The notes beneath the pieces are model-generated. The model was not told the origin of the DNA and made no database searches. It saw nothing but the letters and a program-made list of their open reading frames with translations. Source: Umbilicaria muhlenbergii (lineage: Eukaryota > Ascomycota > Lecanoromycetes > Umbilicariales > Umbilicariaceae). Taken from it: DNA of 64,000 nt. Below are positions 46,024 to 55,920 of the stretch, piece after piece. Position numbers and translations under genes: made by a program. Location: NCBI GenBank assembly GCA_000611775.1, contig KK106981.1:8789431-8853430 (forward strand). Direction: 5' to 3'. Positions within the stretch are counted from its first letter, which is position 1. Each line of letters starts with the position of its first letter.

Positions 46024-46504
46024 ATTGGAAGGCCACATCGTCCGGGTGCCACTTGAGGAAAAGCTTTGGAAGGCGCAAATGGAGCCATGACAGCTTCCGC
46101 ATGTCTGGCAAACGAGTTACGAAGTACACGGACCTTGCGCACCTTGCGCATCTTTTCAATCTTTGGACATTTCAATTCAATTTCGGTCTCGCGCGCGCCA
46201 AGATCCGCGTCGGATTCGACCTTCTTAGATGAGGTAGATCTCATATCCGCAGATATCATGAGCATCAAGTCCTGGAAAGGAGAATTAGACCACTATCTAT
46301 AATAAGTCTCTCATCACTTTCTCGCCATTTGCACGATTGCTAGCGTATAATGCATACGTAACCTTTAGATTGAATATCGTGATTGTACGGATATTACCCC
46401 TGCACTATCCACGTTGGGGGTATCATTTTGCGAAGAAGCCACCATAACATAACGCACCCTTGGCTAACCGAATTCAACCCACATCGCCAGGCGTCATGCA
46501 ATGC
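46024..46504. other. Convergent intergenic region HAD gene / IRC3
   Basis: 480 bp of 3' flanks; a CACCTTGCG-like direct repeat sits near 46137-46155. No gene recognised. Confidence 0.55.
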
Positions 46505-48620
46505 TCATGCTGAAAGAGGTCCAACCCTGACCAGCTCGCGTTCCCTCATATCAGCCTGCTGACTGAGCTTCTCAAAAGCCCTACCTTGTCTCTTTTTGGC
46601 CGCTTCCAATTTGTCAAAGCGACCTTTAGCCCCATGTTTAAGCTTCGTGATCATGTCGCCCGCTTTGCCCTTGGTGATCATTTCTGGCGTCAACTGCTCT
46701 TTCATGTTTCGAAACTTATTGAGCAGTGCCAGCTGTCCCTCTGTAGCCGGCGCCTTCCTCCAAGCCTGTTCCTTTCCAAGGAAACGCCAGTTGAATGTCT
46801 CGGAGGCGTATGTATCGGCAGCATGGACGGCATCGGCGAACGTCTCTGCCGTGGCAATTTCGCGTGGCCGCATGTATGGACTTTTGCCCTTGCGTGACTC
46901 TGAGGACAATATTTCTTGCGCCACGGGGATTTTGGCAGTGTGGAAGACAGAGTAAAGCTGAGCGGAAGCGGAAGATTTCTCGAGGGTTAAATAATCGCCA
47001 CCTTGGGTTGAGAGAATGTAGCGATCTTTTTCGACCTGCACCCATGCTAGGGGACTGATGCCCCGAATATGTCGTTCGCCGGAGGTATCGTCGATGAGGT
47101 CGTACACAGAATCATAATCGACGAATGTAACATTCCGGTTCGTATGTCCTGACCTTGACGAAGCATCCCCGGAAACCTCTGCTGTACGCTCTTCTCGGCT
47201 AGCTTCAAGCTCCTTCCGTTCTCGCAGCTCCTTCAGCTGCTCAACATCGGCCTCCTTGACTAATTCGGAAGGATCCAAACCAAAGAGCGTGGGTGTTGTT
47301 ACAATTCCAGTTTCCAGTGAGGCTACCATGTCAATGATATGGCAGTTCTCCTTCTCCGGATGCAAACGCATGCCTCGTCCGATCATCTGCACGAGCAGAT
47401 TGCGCGACCTCGTCGGACGTGCGAGGAGAACGCAGTCGATATTCGGAATATCTGTTCCTTCGGTAAAGACACCGCAGTTAAGAATGACGGGGAATTCGCC
47501 AGCCCTGAAAGAATCCAGCCTTTCGCTGCGGATTTTCTTCGGAGTATCTCCGGTAACAAATCGAGCTTCGACGCCATGCTTTCGAAACGTATCAGTCAAA
47601 CTAGACACGTGGGCGAGATCGACACAGAACACGATAGTAGACTTTCGGCTGCCAGCTCTCGAGAGCCAAGCTCGTACAGTGATCTCGTTGGTCTCATCCG
47701 TGTTGATAGCCTTCGAGAGCTCCCCCGGTTGGAAGTCGCCATTGGCCCCCTTCCTAACCCTTGAAATGTCTGCGTTCGACTTAACCGTCGTGAAGATGAC
47801 GTTCGAGAGCCACTTTTCACCGATCATATCGACGTAATCCCTTTGAAGCATCAGCATCACTCGTGATGTGGGGACCATATTCCAGGTCCTTACTTGTGAT
47901 ACACGATATGATCGATAGCAGCACCCAGTCGCAGCCCATCGAACCTCGAAAGAGTGGCCGAAACCCCCACCAAAGCTGGAGACTGCTCGGTAGGCTCCAA
48001 CAACCCAAAGTACCCTAGTGTATCCATGTAGCCCCTTGCAACAATGTGGTGGGCCTCATCCACCAGTATCAGCTTGAATCTTTGGGGATCGAATTTCCGC
48101 ATGCGATCTCCAGATATGATACTCCTAACCGAGGCAATGGTAATGTCTGCCAACCCTGACGCATGCATATTGCCCATTTCAATCTCGATCGACTTGCCTG
48201 GGTAGGCATTGCTGCAATGGGTGGCAGCTTGCTCCACCAGCTCGCGCCGGTGCACAAGGATCAGTGTCTGCGTGGCGTTGGGTCGTGGAGGATGGACACG
48301 ATCAATAAGCTGGGTGAAGATAACCTGGTCACAATTAGCTCGGAGCTTAGAGATGTATCTAGCGTACTCACTGTTTTACCACTTCCAGTTGCAAGAGATA
48401 TGCCTAGCCTTTTGTGACCTTTATGTATGTACGAGAGCACTGACTGTATGCATTCTTCCTGATATTGCCGCAGACGCACGCGTACCACGGCCGGGGCACT
48501 GGGACCGTTGTCGGGAATTAAGAAAGGAGAGACCGCTGTGGCGAGCCTCCGGACACCATGAGGCCGCAAGCAATAGCTTGTGGTCCTGCATAGGTTGAGG
48601 AGGCGATAGGAAGCTCGCAT
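46505..48620 (-). CDS. IRC3: Mitochondrial DEAD/DEAH-box helicase Irc3
   Basis: Exons on the minus strand: 48620-48372, 48324-47894 and 47840-46505, 671 residues; introns of 47 and 53 nt. Irc3 is a double-stranded DNA translocase that maintains mitochondrial DNA in yeast. The N-terminus is Arg-rich without acidic residues, as in a presequence. Helicase motifs in order: [10 protein letters not shown] (Q-like), ATGSGKT ending exon 1 at residue 83, ILVHRRELV (Ia), VDEAHH (II), [12 protein letters not shown] (III), [12 protein letters not shown] (IV), [10 protein letters not shown] (V) and [16 protein letters not shown] (VI). A C-terminal basic region follows. Every motif is intact. It shares a 360-bp divergent promoter with the RRN5-like gene. 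Confidence 0.9.
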
Positions 48621-48980
48621 GCTTCATGTTGACTTCATCCTTGCCCGCGATATCAATATGATCGATCTCGCCTGAACTTTAAAGACCTTGTAGGGCTGAC
48701 TCTTGTCTTGAGCACTCGCACATTGAGTGCCTTAGCCCCATCCCATCAGAGAGAAGATCGACTTTAACTCCCCTTAGTCTGTTGTTCTCGCCTTCGTCTT
48801 GACTGTTATGGGTGGTTTCTTACGACTATGAATGTGCAAAGATGTTCATTTGTGTCATGTGCTCGTTGATCACTTTGTAAGGGTTTTGTGACTGAGCCTT
48901 TTCTGCAACAATCAAAAGGTGACAATTGATCACTAATTCTGATATCTTTTGTTTCACTTCCACCTTTTCAGGAGATTCCA
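48621..48980. promoter_or_regulatory. Divergent promoter IRC3 / RRN5-like with 5' UTR intron
   Basis: 360 bp between the start codons. A probable 5' UTR intron of the plus-strand gene covers 48877-48971 (GTAAGG donor, CACTAAT branch, TTTTCAG acceptor) and ends nine bases before the ATG. Confidence 0.5.
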
Positions 48981-51035
48981 ATGAGCAGTAGTAGACAGCA
49001 AAGTGAGGCAGATGACCCTATTGACCCGATTCCGGAAGAAGAGCTCTCAGAGTCCACTACATCTGTTTATTCGGAGCCAACTTCTGAGCACTCCTCTGGC
49101 TCTCAGCCAAGGAAAAAAAGTTCTGGATCACGTCCTGGGAAGCGGAAGCTGCAGGCACAAAACCCACCCACGTCTCGAACCAAGCGACTGAAGGTCTTTT
49201 ATAACGATGACTACCGGAAACTGTTCAACGATACCGCACATGATATTTGTCAAGGAGTCGAAGATTACGATCTTTTACCACCCAGTCAGATCGGTGTCAC
49301 GAAATGGTCGTCTGATGAGAAACAGATCTTCTTCAGCGCCCTTGGGAAATGGGGCAGGGACGATGTGAGGACCATTGCCGCGAGCATCGGCACCAAATCG
49401 GAAATGGAGGTCCGCGTCTACTTGCGACTGCTCAGTCAGGCCACACTCGAGCAGCATTTGTACGAGCGCCATCACCAGCTGCTAGGGCCATCTGATCTAC
49501 CTGGTGCTTTCGAAATTAGTCGTAACTGCTGTGAGGCTCTCGAACAGGTCGCTGACGCTTTGGGAGTCTTGCAGCAGAAGCACGATGAGAAGCTCGAAAA
49601 ACAAAAACATCCCGATCTATGGCTATTGAATCACGGCGTTGCCGAATGGGTAGACCAATGCCTGAATGGAGATGACGAAAGTCGTGCAGAGGTACGAGAA
49701 ACCTTACCTGCCGCTGAGCTTCTGAATTTGAAGAGCTTGCTTCAACTATCAACGCACGTCTTCATGAACCCCAATGAGCCAGAAAACAACTGGCGGTCCT
49801 ACGCAGAGAGGAGGGATACCCCATCCATCCTGCATACCGCTTTTTCCGATTTTCATAACCTGTTGAATAGTATCACCAAGCGATTGGTACAGTCATCTCT
49901 TCATTTTGCGATGGCTAGGCTGAGGGCAACAGACTCAAGCAATTACACGCACAGACGAGCGGTCAGAAGACGAGATGTCACAGCGGCACTCCATGTATTG
50001 GGCATGGAAGCCAATGCAAATAATTTCTGGGTAGGTTGTGCCAGAAGATGCAAGCTGGACGTCTATCGCGACGTTAAGCGGAATATTGCAGAAGACAGAA
50101 GACTGAGCTATGAGGAAGTAGAGAACGAGCTTTATTGCAATCAAAAAATTGAGACTGATTACAAGTCGTTATCTGAAGAAGAAAAGGAGAGGCTTGCGCG
50201 TCCGGACGAGGAGCAACATAAGCGGCTGTCAAGTGCGGATGAGGCTGACTACCACATCCCCGACCAAGGACGTCAAGGATCTGGATACTCGAGTGAACGG
50301 TCTAGCAAAGCCAATTCGACTCGAAGCATACTTGATTCCTCCAGCGAGCATGGCGGTACCCAGCTCCAGCTTGAACATGACCAAGACAACTACAGCGAAG
50401 CTTTCGACAGCCAAGCTAGCCTAATGGAAGAGCGCCGTTTGTGGAACATGCTTGGTCGAGAGTCATCTCCTGAGATCAAACCGGAAGAGGTGGAGCTTCC
50501 GAAGCGGCGGCCGGTAATTGAACGTAGCAGGAAAGACGAGCTTATCGAATGGAGAGATTGGGTGAGATACAGGAATGAATGGGAAAAGTTGGATTCGCCA
50601 GTACCGGCAAGTAGTTTTTACGGGAACAGGAAAAGGAGAAAGAGTTGTCTAGCCAGTACGAAGGCAGAGGTCATCCGCAGGAATTTCGAAGATGGCCCCG
50701 GGCGTCTCGATACTGGATATGATGGTAGTGATGAGGGTATCAAGTCTAAAAAACGGGGAGGACCATCTGGCGATAGTGGTGAACTGACACAGGAAGCTGA
50801 ATCCGAAGCTGAGACAGCTTCGCTTGGCGACAATATCGGCATTACGGCGGGAGACGCCAACGAGGAAAGCGGCCCTCAATATCGACACACAGACGAGAAC
50901 GAAAAGAACGAGGGCGCCGACTTTGTAGCAGACGATGAAGCAGCTGCAAAAGGCAGCATCAATGAGCTAGCAGAGCAAACGGCTAGTGAACAGCTTGAAG
51001 ACGGTACTGATAGCCAGCGTGAGAGCAGCGAGTAG
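48981..51035 (+). CDS. Rrn5-like RNA polymerase I initiation factor (SANT domain)
   Basis: Single coding exon, 684 residues, ATG at 48981. In yeast Rrn5 is a subunit of the upstream activation factor that binds the rDNA promoter with histones H3 and H4. Seen: an acidic Ser-rich N-terminus, a basic patch (RPGKRKLQ), the YNDDYRKLFNDTAHDICQG region, then a SANT-like module at about 108-165 (TKWSSDEKQIFFSALGKWGR, DDVRTIAASIGTKSEMEVRV) that family members share. A helical section near 310-360 contains an RRRDVTAALHVLGM stretch that resembles a histone-fold end. The C-terminal 250 residues are acidic and disordered. The call rests on remembered similarity of fungal Rrn5 homologues; a generic SANT chromatin protein is the alternative. 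Confidence 0.65.
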   Translation: MSSSRQQSEADDPIDPIPEEELSESTTSVYSEPTSEHSSGSQPRKKSSGSRPGKRKLQAQNPPTSRTKRLKVFYNDDYRKLFNDTAHDICQGVEDYDLLPPSQIGVTKWSSDEKQIFFSALGKWGRDDVRTIAASIGTKSEMEVRVYLRLLSQATLEQHLYERHHQLLGPSDLPGAFEISRNCCEALEQVADALGVLQQKHDEKLEKQKHPDLWLLNHGVAEWVDQCLNGDDESRAEVRETLPAAELLNLKSLLQLSTHVFMNPNEPENNWRSYAERRDTPSILHTAFSDFHNLLNSITKRLVQSSLHFAMARLRATDSSNYTHRRAVRRRDVTAALHVLGMEANANNFWVGCARRCKLDVYRDVKRNIAEDRRLSYEEVENELYCNQKIETDYKSLSEEEKERLARPDEEQHKRLSSADEADYHIPDQGRQGSGYSSERSSKANSTRSILDSSSEHGGTQLQLEHDQDNYSEAFDSQASLMEERRLWNMLGRESSPEIKPEEVELPKRRPVIERSRKDELIEWRDWVRYRNEWEKLDSPVPASSFYGNRKRRKSCLASTKAEVIRRNFEDGPGRLDTGYDGSDEGIKSKKRGGPSGDSGELTQEAESEAETASLGDNIGITAGDANEESGPQYRHTDENEKNEGADFVADDEAAAKGSINELAEQTASEQLEDGTDSQRESSE

Positions 51036-51784
51036 AGGGAAGCGGACCTCAAGGGCATGACAGCAGTGCAAGAAATTTCAGGAGCTTGTACGGAGAATTG
51101 GTGATCTCTTCATTCTCCAAGACTGTTACAGTTAACGGCCTCGCTGTCTGGAGCCTAAACTTCGCTGCTTTGGCTGCAGGGTGGCTTAGGAAATTGTTAC
51201 GATCAAGGTCGACTAGGTGCAGGTAGTGAAGGCTGTAGAGCAGAAGATAAATAGATCGTGAACGATTGGCTGAAGATGGCGTACTAGTCGCAGAATTCGG
51301 GAATGGTGATGTCCCTGTACTTGTGACAGAACATTCTCGCTAAAACACCCAGAAGATATTCGCCGAGCGTTCAAATAGTTCTTACTTGCGCAACAACAGT
51401 ACAAATACCTGTAATGCCGCATCCCACGTCACTGCTGTCAGTGTATCCTTCCATGTGTGAGGACTTTCCTAAAATCGCCTCGCCGACCAATTGCAAGGGT
51501 GCGGCATTCTTCTGGCTTGTTTCGTTCACATCTGAGGATCCTCACGGGAGCTTAATGCTTCTACGTACCGGCGAAGAACGACAGCCAGTTCTATCGCCAA
51601 TGGTTGATGCTGACAGAGCATAAGTCGTAGGCACGGTAGGGTCCTCGTAAATATCTGACAGTCGGAACTAAGGTAAGCTACTCGCCAAAACCTGCCATTC
51701 TAAGCCAAATCGCCGTGGGCCGAGACAGCTACGTATATCTCTCAGCTCATAACTTACGACGCCTGTCGAATCCCGAAGAACAGC
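51036..51784. other. Intergenic region RRN5-like / LSB6
   Basis: 750 bp between two plus-strand genes. No gene or repeat recognised. Confidence 0.5.
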
Positions 51785-54215
51785 ATGCCACGAAATAGAC
51801 CTCCAACGTCTGGGTATGCACGTATAGCACAGGCCGAAGAAGATGGAGTAGGACTCCTTGACGATTCCGATGAAGAGGACCCATACCAATTCCCCAACTC
51901 CCTGTCAGCATCTCTTCCACGCTTCGCACCCATACAACCTCAGTCACATGGCCAAATGTATGCTGGCCCTTCCGAGGGCTCATCGGGCCATCGTAGGAGG
52001 CCTAGTACGGCACGGCGGCGCGTGCGGAGTAATTCCTCCGGTGTGGACATAAAAGCTATCAATGCTCGGTTGGAGAGATGGGCGGAAGAAATAGCCTCGA
52101 AATTCAAGATCAATAAGGTCAAAGGCAAGACAGAAGAGGAGGAGCAACTGGAGATACATCACTCCGTCTTCCAACCCCCAGATGGCATGCGACCAGCAAC
52201 AGCAGAGACTCTATCCTCGGAGATCGGTGATCAACAAGGGAAAGGGTTCTCGAAGATAGATTTCGACGACACCGTTGAGAGCGTAAAGGTTGCTATAGAG
52301 TTGGGTGTTCACCCCAAAATGATATCGCAAGGGAGTTCTGGGAGTTACTTCGCAAGAAACTCGGAAGGAAAGGTGGTGGGCGTCTTTAAGCCGAAGGACG
52401 AGGAGCCATACGCCTCGAGAAATCCGAAGTGGACGAAATGGCTACACAGGAATTTGTTCCCTTGTTTCTTTGGTCGAGCATGCTTGATACCCAACCTCTC
52501 CTACGTTTCCGAGGCGGCAGCATACGTGTTAGACAGTCGGTTACGCACAAATCTTGTGCCATATACGGATATTGTTTATCTCTCCTCGAAATCCTTTTAT
52601 TACGACCGCTGGGATAGGTGGAATTACTATCGGAAACGCAAGCCGTTACCCGCCAAGGTTGGGAGTTTCCAGGTCTTCCTTAAAGGATTCAAGGACGCGA
52701 ACATCTTCTTAAGAGACCATCCATGGCCTGATCACGTCAATACAAGCTTCAGACCCCAGGATGCACCCAAAAGGAAGAGGCCATGGGCAGAAACGTGCCG
52801 TCCAAGCGGTGCTACATCGGAGGACGAAGATGAGGCGTCTCAAGAGAACAGACCATCTACAGCAACAGACGATGTCACTCAGGAAAGAAGATTCATTTGG
52901 ACAGACGCGTTGCAGCAATCGTTTCGTGAAGAACTGGAGAAGTTGGTCATACTGGACTATATTATGCGAAATACTGACCGAGGTTTGGATAATTGGATGA
53001 TCAAGGTCGACTGGCAGAGCCAGGAGGTATCAATTGTGTCCGAATCTCCGAAAATGAACGGCGACGCACCCTTGCATGCGCCTCAACCGTCTCAGCCAGG
53101 AGGCAAGAGCAAGGATGGAAGTCCCTTATCGGATTCTTATCCATACAGACGACAAGAGTCAATGGTCGCTATTAGTAGGTCTGGTACACCCATGAACGGC
53201 CCTGATGCAGCAAAAAGTCCTACTATCTCGATTGGGGCTATCGACAATAGTTTATCGTGGCCTTGGAAACATCCAGATGCAGTAGGTCCTTCATACACCT
53301 ACAAAGGCGTACAATGGCAAGACTGATAATATGCAGTGGCGTAGTTTTCCTTTCGGATGGCTTTTCCTTCCTGTTTCACTGATTGGCCAACCCTTCTCGC
53401 AGAAAACCCGAGACCATTTCCTTCCCTTGTTGACTTCGTCCAAATGGTGGAGTGAGACCCAATTGGCCCTGCGTCGCGTCTTCAGCCAAGACTCGGACTT
53501 CCAGGAGAGGATGTTTGCGCGACAGATCGCAGTCATGAAAGGTCAAGCATGGAACGTTGTTGAGACCTTGAAAACTCGCGATCACGGCCCGCTCGAGTTG
53601 ACCCGCAGGACTCGCGTCTGCGTCTGGGATGATTTGGTCGACATTCCAGTGGCAATACCTCTTCGGCCACCTTCCGCAGAGATGCGGCGACGAGCTGATA
53701 CCGATCTGCACCGGAGGATGGAAGAGGAGGAGATGGACATTAGCGTGGCTAATGCCTCGGCGCCTTTGCCGCAGCACGACCTACTTGGCTTATCGACTCC
53801 CACCAGAGAGCTTCCGAACCCCAACCGCTTTGAAATTTCTCGTAGTGGAAGTACCTCGGATTTGCGCCCTCTGTCCAACGGCCCCGAACCGCCAGCTACA
53901 GTTCAAGGCGCGAATCTCGACCATGATGGCACCGTTGGCGGAGCGAAAGATCTGCACAGACCAGGTTCTGCGCGTAGGTCGAACACACGTGTGAGCTTTG
54001 AAGGATACCGACGACGGGGGAGTGCTGGTAGTCAGCGCAGGCGTTATTCTCTTTCGACCAGGTACGGGGGTACACCCTTCTTTTACGACGGGGATGACCT
54101 TGAGGGCGATTTGGGCTATGCGGCGGCCGAGGGCATGGAAGGGAATCAGCGGAAGGTCATCGTAGAACGGCTGGAGACAGTTAAGAGCAAGAACCCAGTC
54201 TTCACTTGGTGTTAG
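51785..54215 (+). CDS. LSB6: Type II phosphatidylinositol 4-kinase (Lsb6)
   Basis: Exons 51785-53281 and 53337-54215 with a 55-nt intron (GTAGGT donor, ATGCAG acceptor), 791 residues. Type II PI4-kinases make PI4P on endosomal, vacuolar and plasma membranes; yeast Lsb6 also helps endosome motility. Catalytic features: the nucleotide-binding GSSGSYFARN with VVGVFKPKDEEPY, the cysteine-containing FPCFFGRACLIP that is palmitoylated in animal enzymes, EAAAYVLDSRL, and the catalytic IMRNTDRGLDNWMIK, then IDNSLSWPWKHPD, split by the intron and followed by FPFGWLFLP. A disordered insert with acidic and Ser-rich stretches interrupts the kinase, as usual in filamentous fungi. The C-terminal 180 residues are low complexity. 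Confidence 0.92.
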
Positions 54216-54724
54216 CTTCGAAAAGGTTTGCATTGGGACGGTTGCATTATGTACACGATTTAGAGCATTACCACCGGCGATTTTGGAGACGACATGAAAG
54301 AAGCGTCGGGTACGGCTTTATTGCGCTGAGTTGCAGGTGTCGTTGGTGCTCTCGAGGCGCTCTCTGAGGCAGCTACTAAGGAATCTCCACCATATCTGTA
54401 TATAAACGATCAGAACACTACAAGAGGCGCATTCGCCCCTTTCACGCGTTTATTTTACAACCCCGCAAATCATCAAGAATCACAGTTTATATACTGCGGT
54501 CAGGTGTATTTTCTTTGGCTCCGGCCAGTACTTAGCACCCACCACCACGTCAGTAGAGGACGTCGAAGTCCATCATTGTCATCTTTGAATTGGCCCGGCC
54601 GTGTTTGTGGAGTAGACTACCTTACTTCTGTGGAGCCCGTCACGGACGAATGCGGCTCGGCAGCCTTACGTCAGTGGAGACTGTCGCCTTAAGGTAAGGT
54701 ACGGAATACCTGACGGTAGCTCCG
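54216..54724. other. 3' flank of LSB6 up to the TIR element
   Basis: About 500 bp, no gene recognised. Confidence 0.5.
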
Positions 54725-55586
54725 CTCGGGTCCTCGTAAAATGACACCCCATTTTCTTAGAATGACACCCCAATTTAATACATTGACACCCCCTTTTTTA
54801 ATACATTGACACCCCCTCTAATCAGGTAATTCTAACGTGACTAGCTAGCTATATTGAGTATAATTAAACACGTATGACACGTAAAAAGGATTTTTCAACG
54901 CGTGACTACTCTTATACACCCCTGAAGCTCAACTTACACCTCAATATCCTACGCCTCAATCCTCTCTCAGTTTGCTGACTTTGCCTCTATAGCCAACCGT
55001 CTCGGTGATATAAGATCTCAGAGGCAGCAAGGGCAGTGAGGGCAGTGAGCTCAGAGGGCTCCTTCTTATCAGAGGGTCTCAGAAGGCCTGATGAGGACAG
55101 CTTGTCAGTCAGTAGATCTCTGGCCTAGATGCACGCCGCCAAGCCAGTGATCCACTGCATGGCAGGCTGAGCAGGATTGAGCAGCAGTTCATTAATTGAG
55201 GCCGCCCCAGATTTTTGATAGGAGGGGTGATGTAGTGATGTTGACAGCAGCAGTGATGAGCCAGCTGTTATAGGGGGGTGAGGCACTGACGGCGGTGACG
55301 GCGACGGCGAGGTGAGGGCAGTGAGGTGGGGGCGGCAGCGGCAAGGTGAAGGGGTGATGACATTCCCCTGTCAATGTTAACTACATCTCTATAAATTGAG
55401 CATGAAAAATGCGTGAAGACAAGCGTTCAAAAGCACTTGAAAGCACGCCTTGATATCTGGAAGATAAAAACACGAATTCTTGAAATAATTGCCCGATTAG
55501 GCTAGCGTAGAGGGGGTGTCAATGTATCAAAAAAGGGGGTGTCAATGTATTTATTAAGGGGGGGTGTCATTTTACGAGGACCCCTC
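54725..55586. mobile_element. Non-autonomous TIR DNA element of unassigned family
   Basis: The element spans 54728-55583 (856 bp). Its two ends are perfect inverted repeats for 23 bp beginning GGGTCCTCGTAAAATGACAC. Each end is followed by further copies of a subterminal unit ATACATTGACACCCCC (two per end, plus a variant AGAATGACACCCC on the left). A CTC triplet directly flanks both sides (54725-54727 and 55584-55586) and is the likely 3-bp target duplication. There is no transposase frame; the interior has AT-rich parts and a GC-rich GGCGGTGACGGCGAC stretch. A 3-bp duplication with GG-starting ends recalls PIF/Harbinger-type elements, but the target is not TWA, so I leave the family open. Confidence 0.75.
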
Positions 55587-55904
55587 AGCTCGGCACTCTC
55601 GGTTATCGATCTGCACGAGGCGGAGAGATTGTCAGCGGCAAGGGTCGTGCGCATCATCAGCATCCTTGCGATTACATTGCAAAGTTACATGTACCGACTC
55701 TGATGCAGCGATAATAATAGTATCGGATCATGAGTATTCACTACCCTAATCCGCGCCCTTCACTCTTCGGACCCCTCAACATACTTTCGCCTCTCTCTGC
55801 CTCCTAGATTCCTTTACTTCGATTTCACCTCTCTTCCTTCGTGTCACCTTCTTTCACATGCATCCACCCTCTACCACGACTCCGTCGAAGGCAAGCACGC
55901 TGCT
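55587..55904. promoter_or_regulatory. Leader of the SNF2-RING gene
   Basis: 318 bp between the TIR element and the start codon; pyrimidine-rich, as typical for fungal transcription starts. Contains the start of the uORF listed separately. The promoter must therefore be short or lie in the transposon. Confidence 0.45.
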
Positions 55905-55920
55905 ATGGACGGCAACATGA
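55858..55920 (+). other. Upstream ORF overlapping the SNF2-RING start codon
   Basis: An ATG at 55858 opens a 20-codon frame that stops at 55918-55920, past the main ATG at 55905 and in another frame. Ribosomes starting here could not reinitiate downstream at 55905, so it would reduce translation unless bypassed by leaky scanning or a later transcription start. Confidence 0.6.

Noticed and set aside
47256-47837. 193-codon plus-strand frame opposite IRC3
   Set aside because: Mirror frame of the helicase C-terminal domain; no independent evidence.
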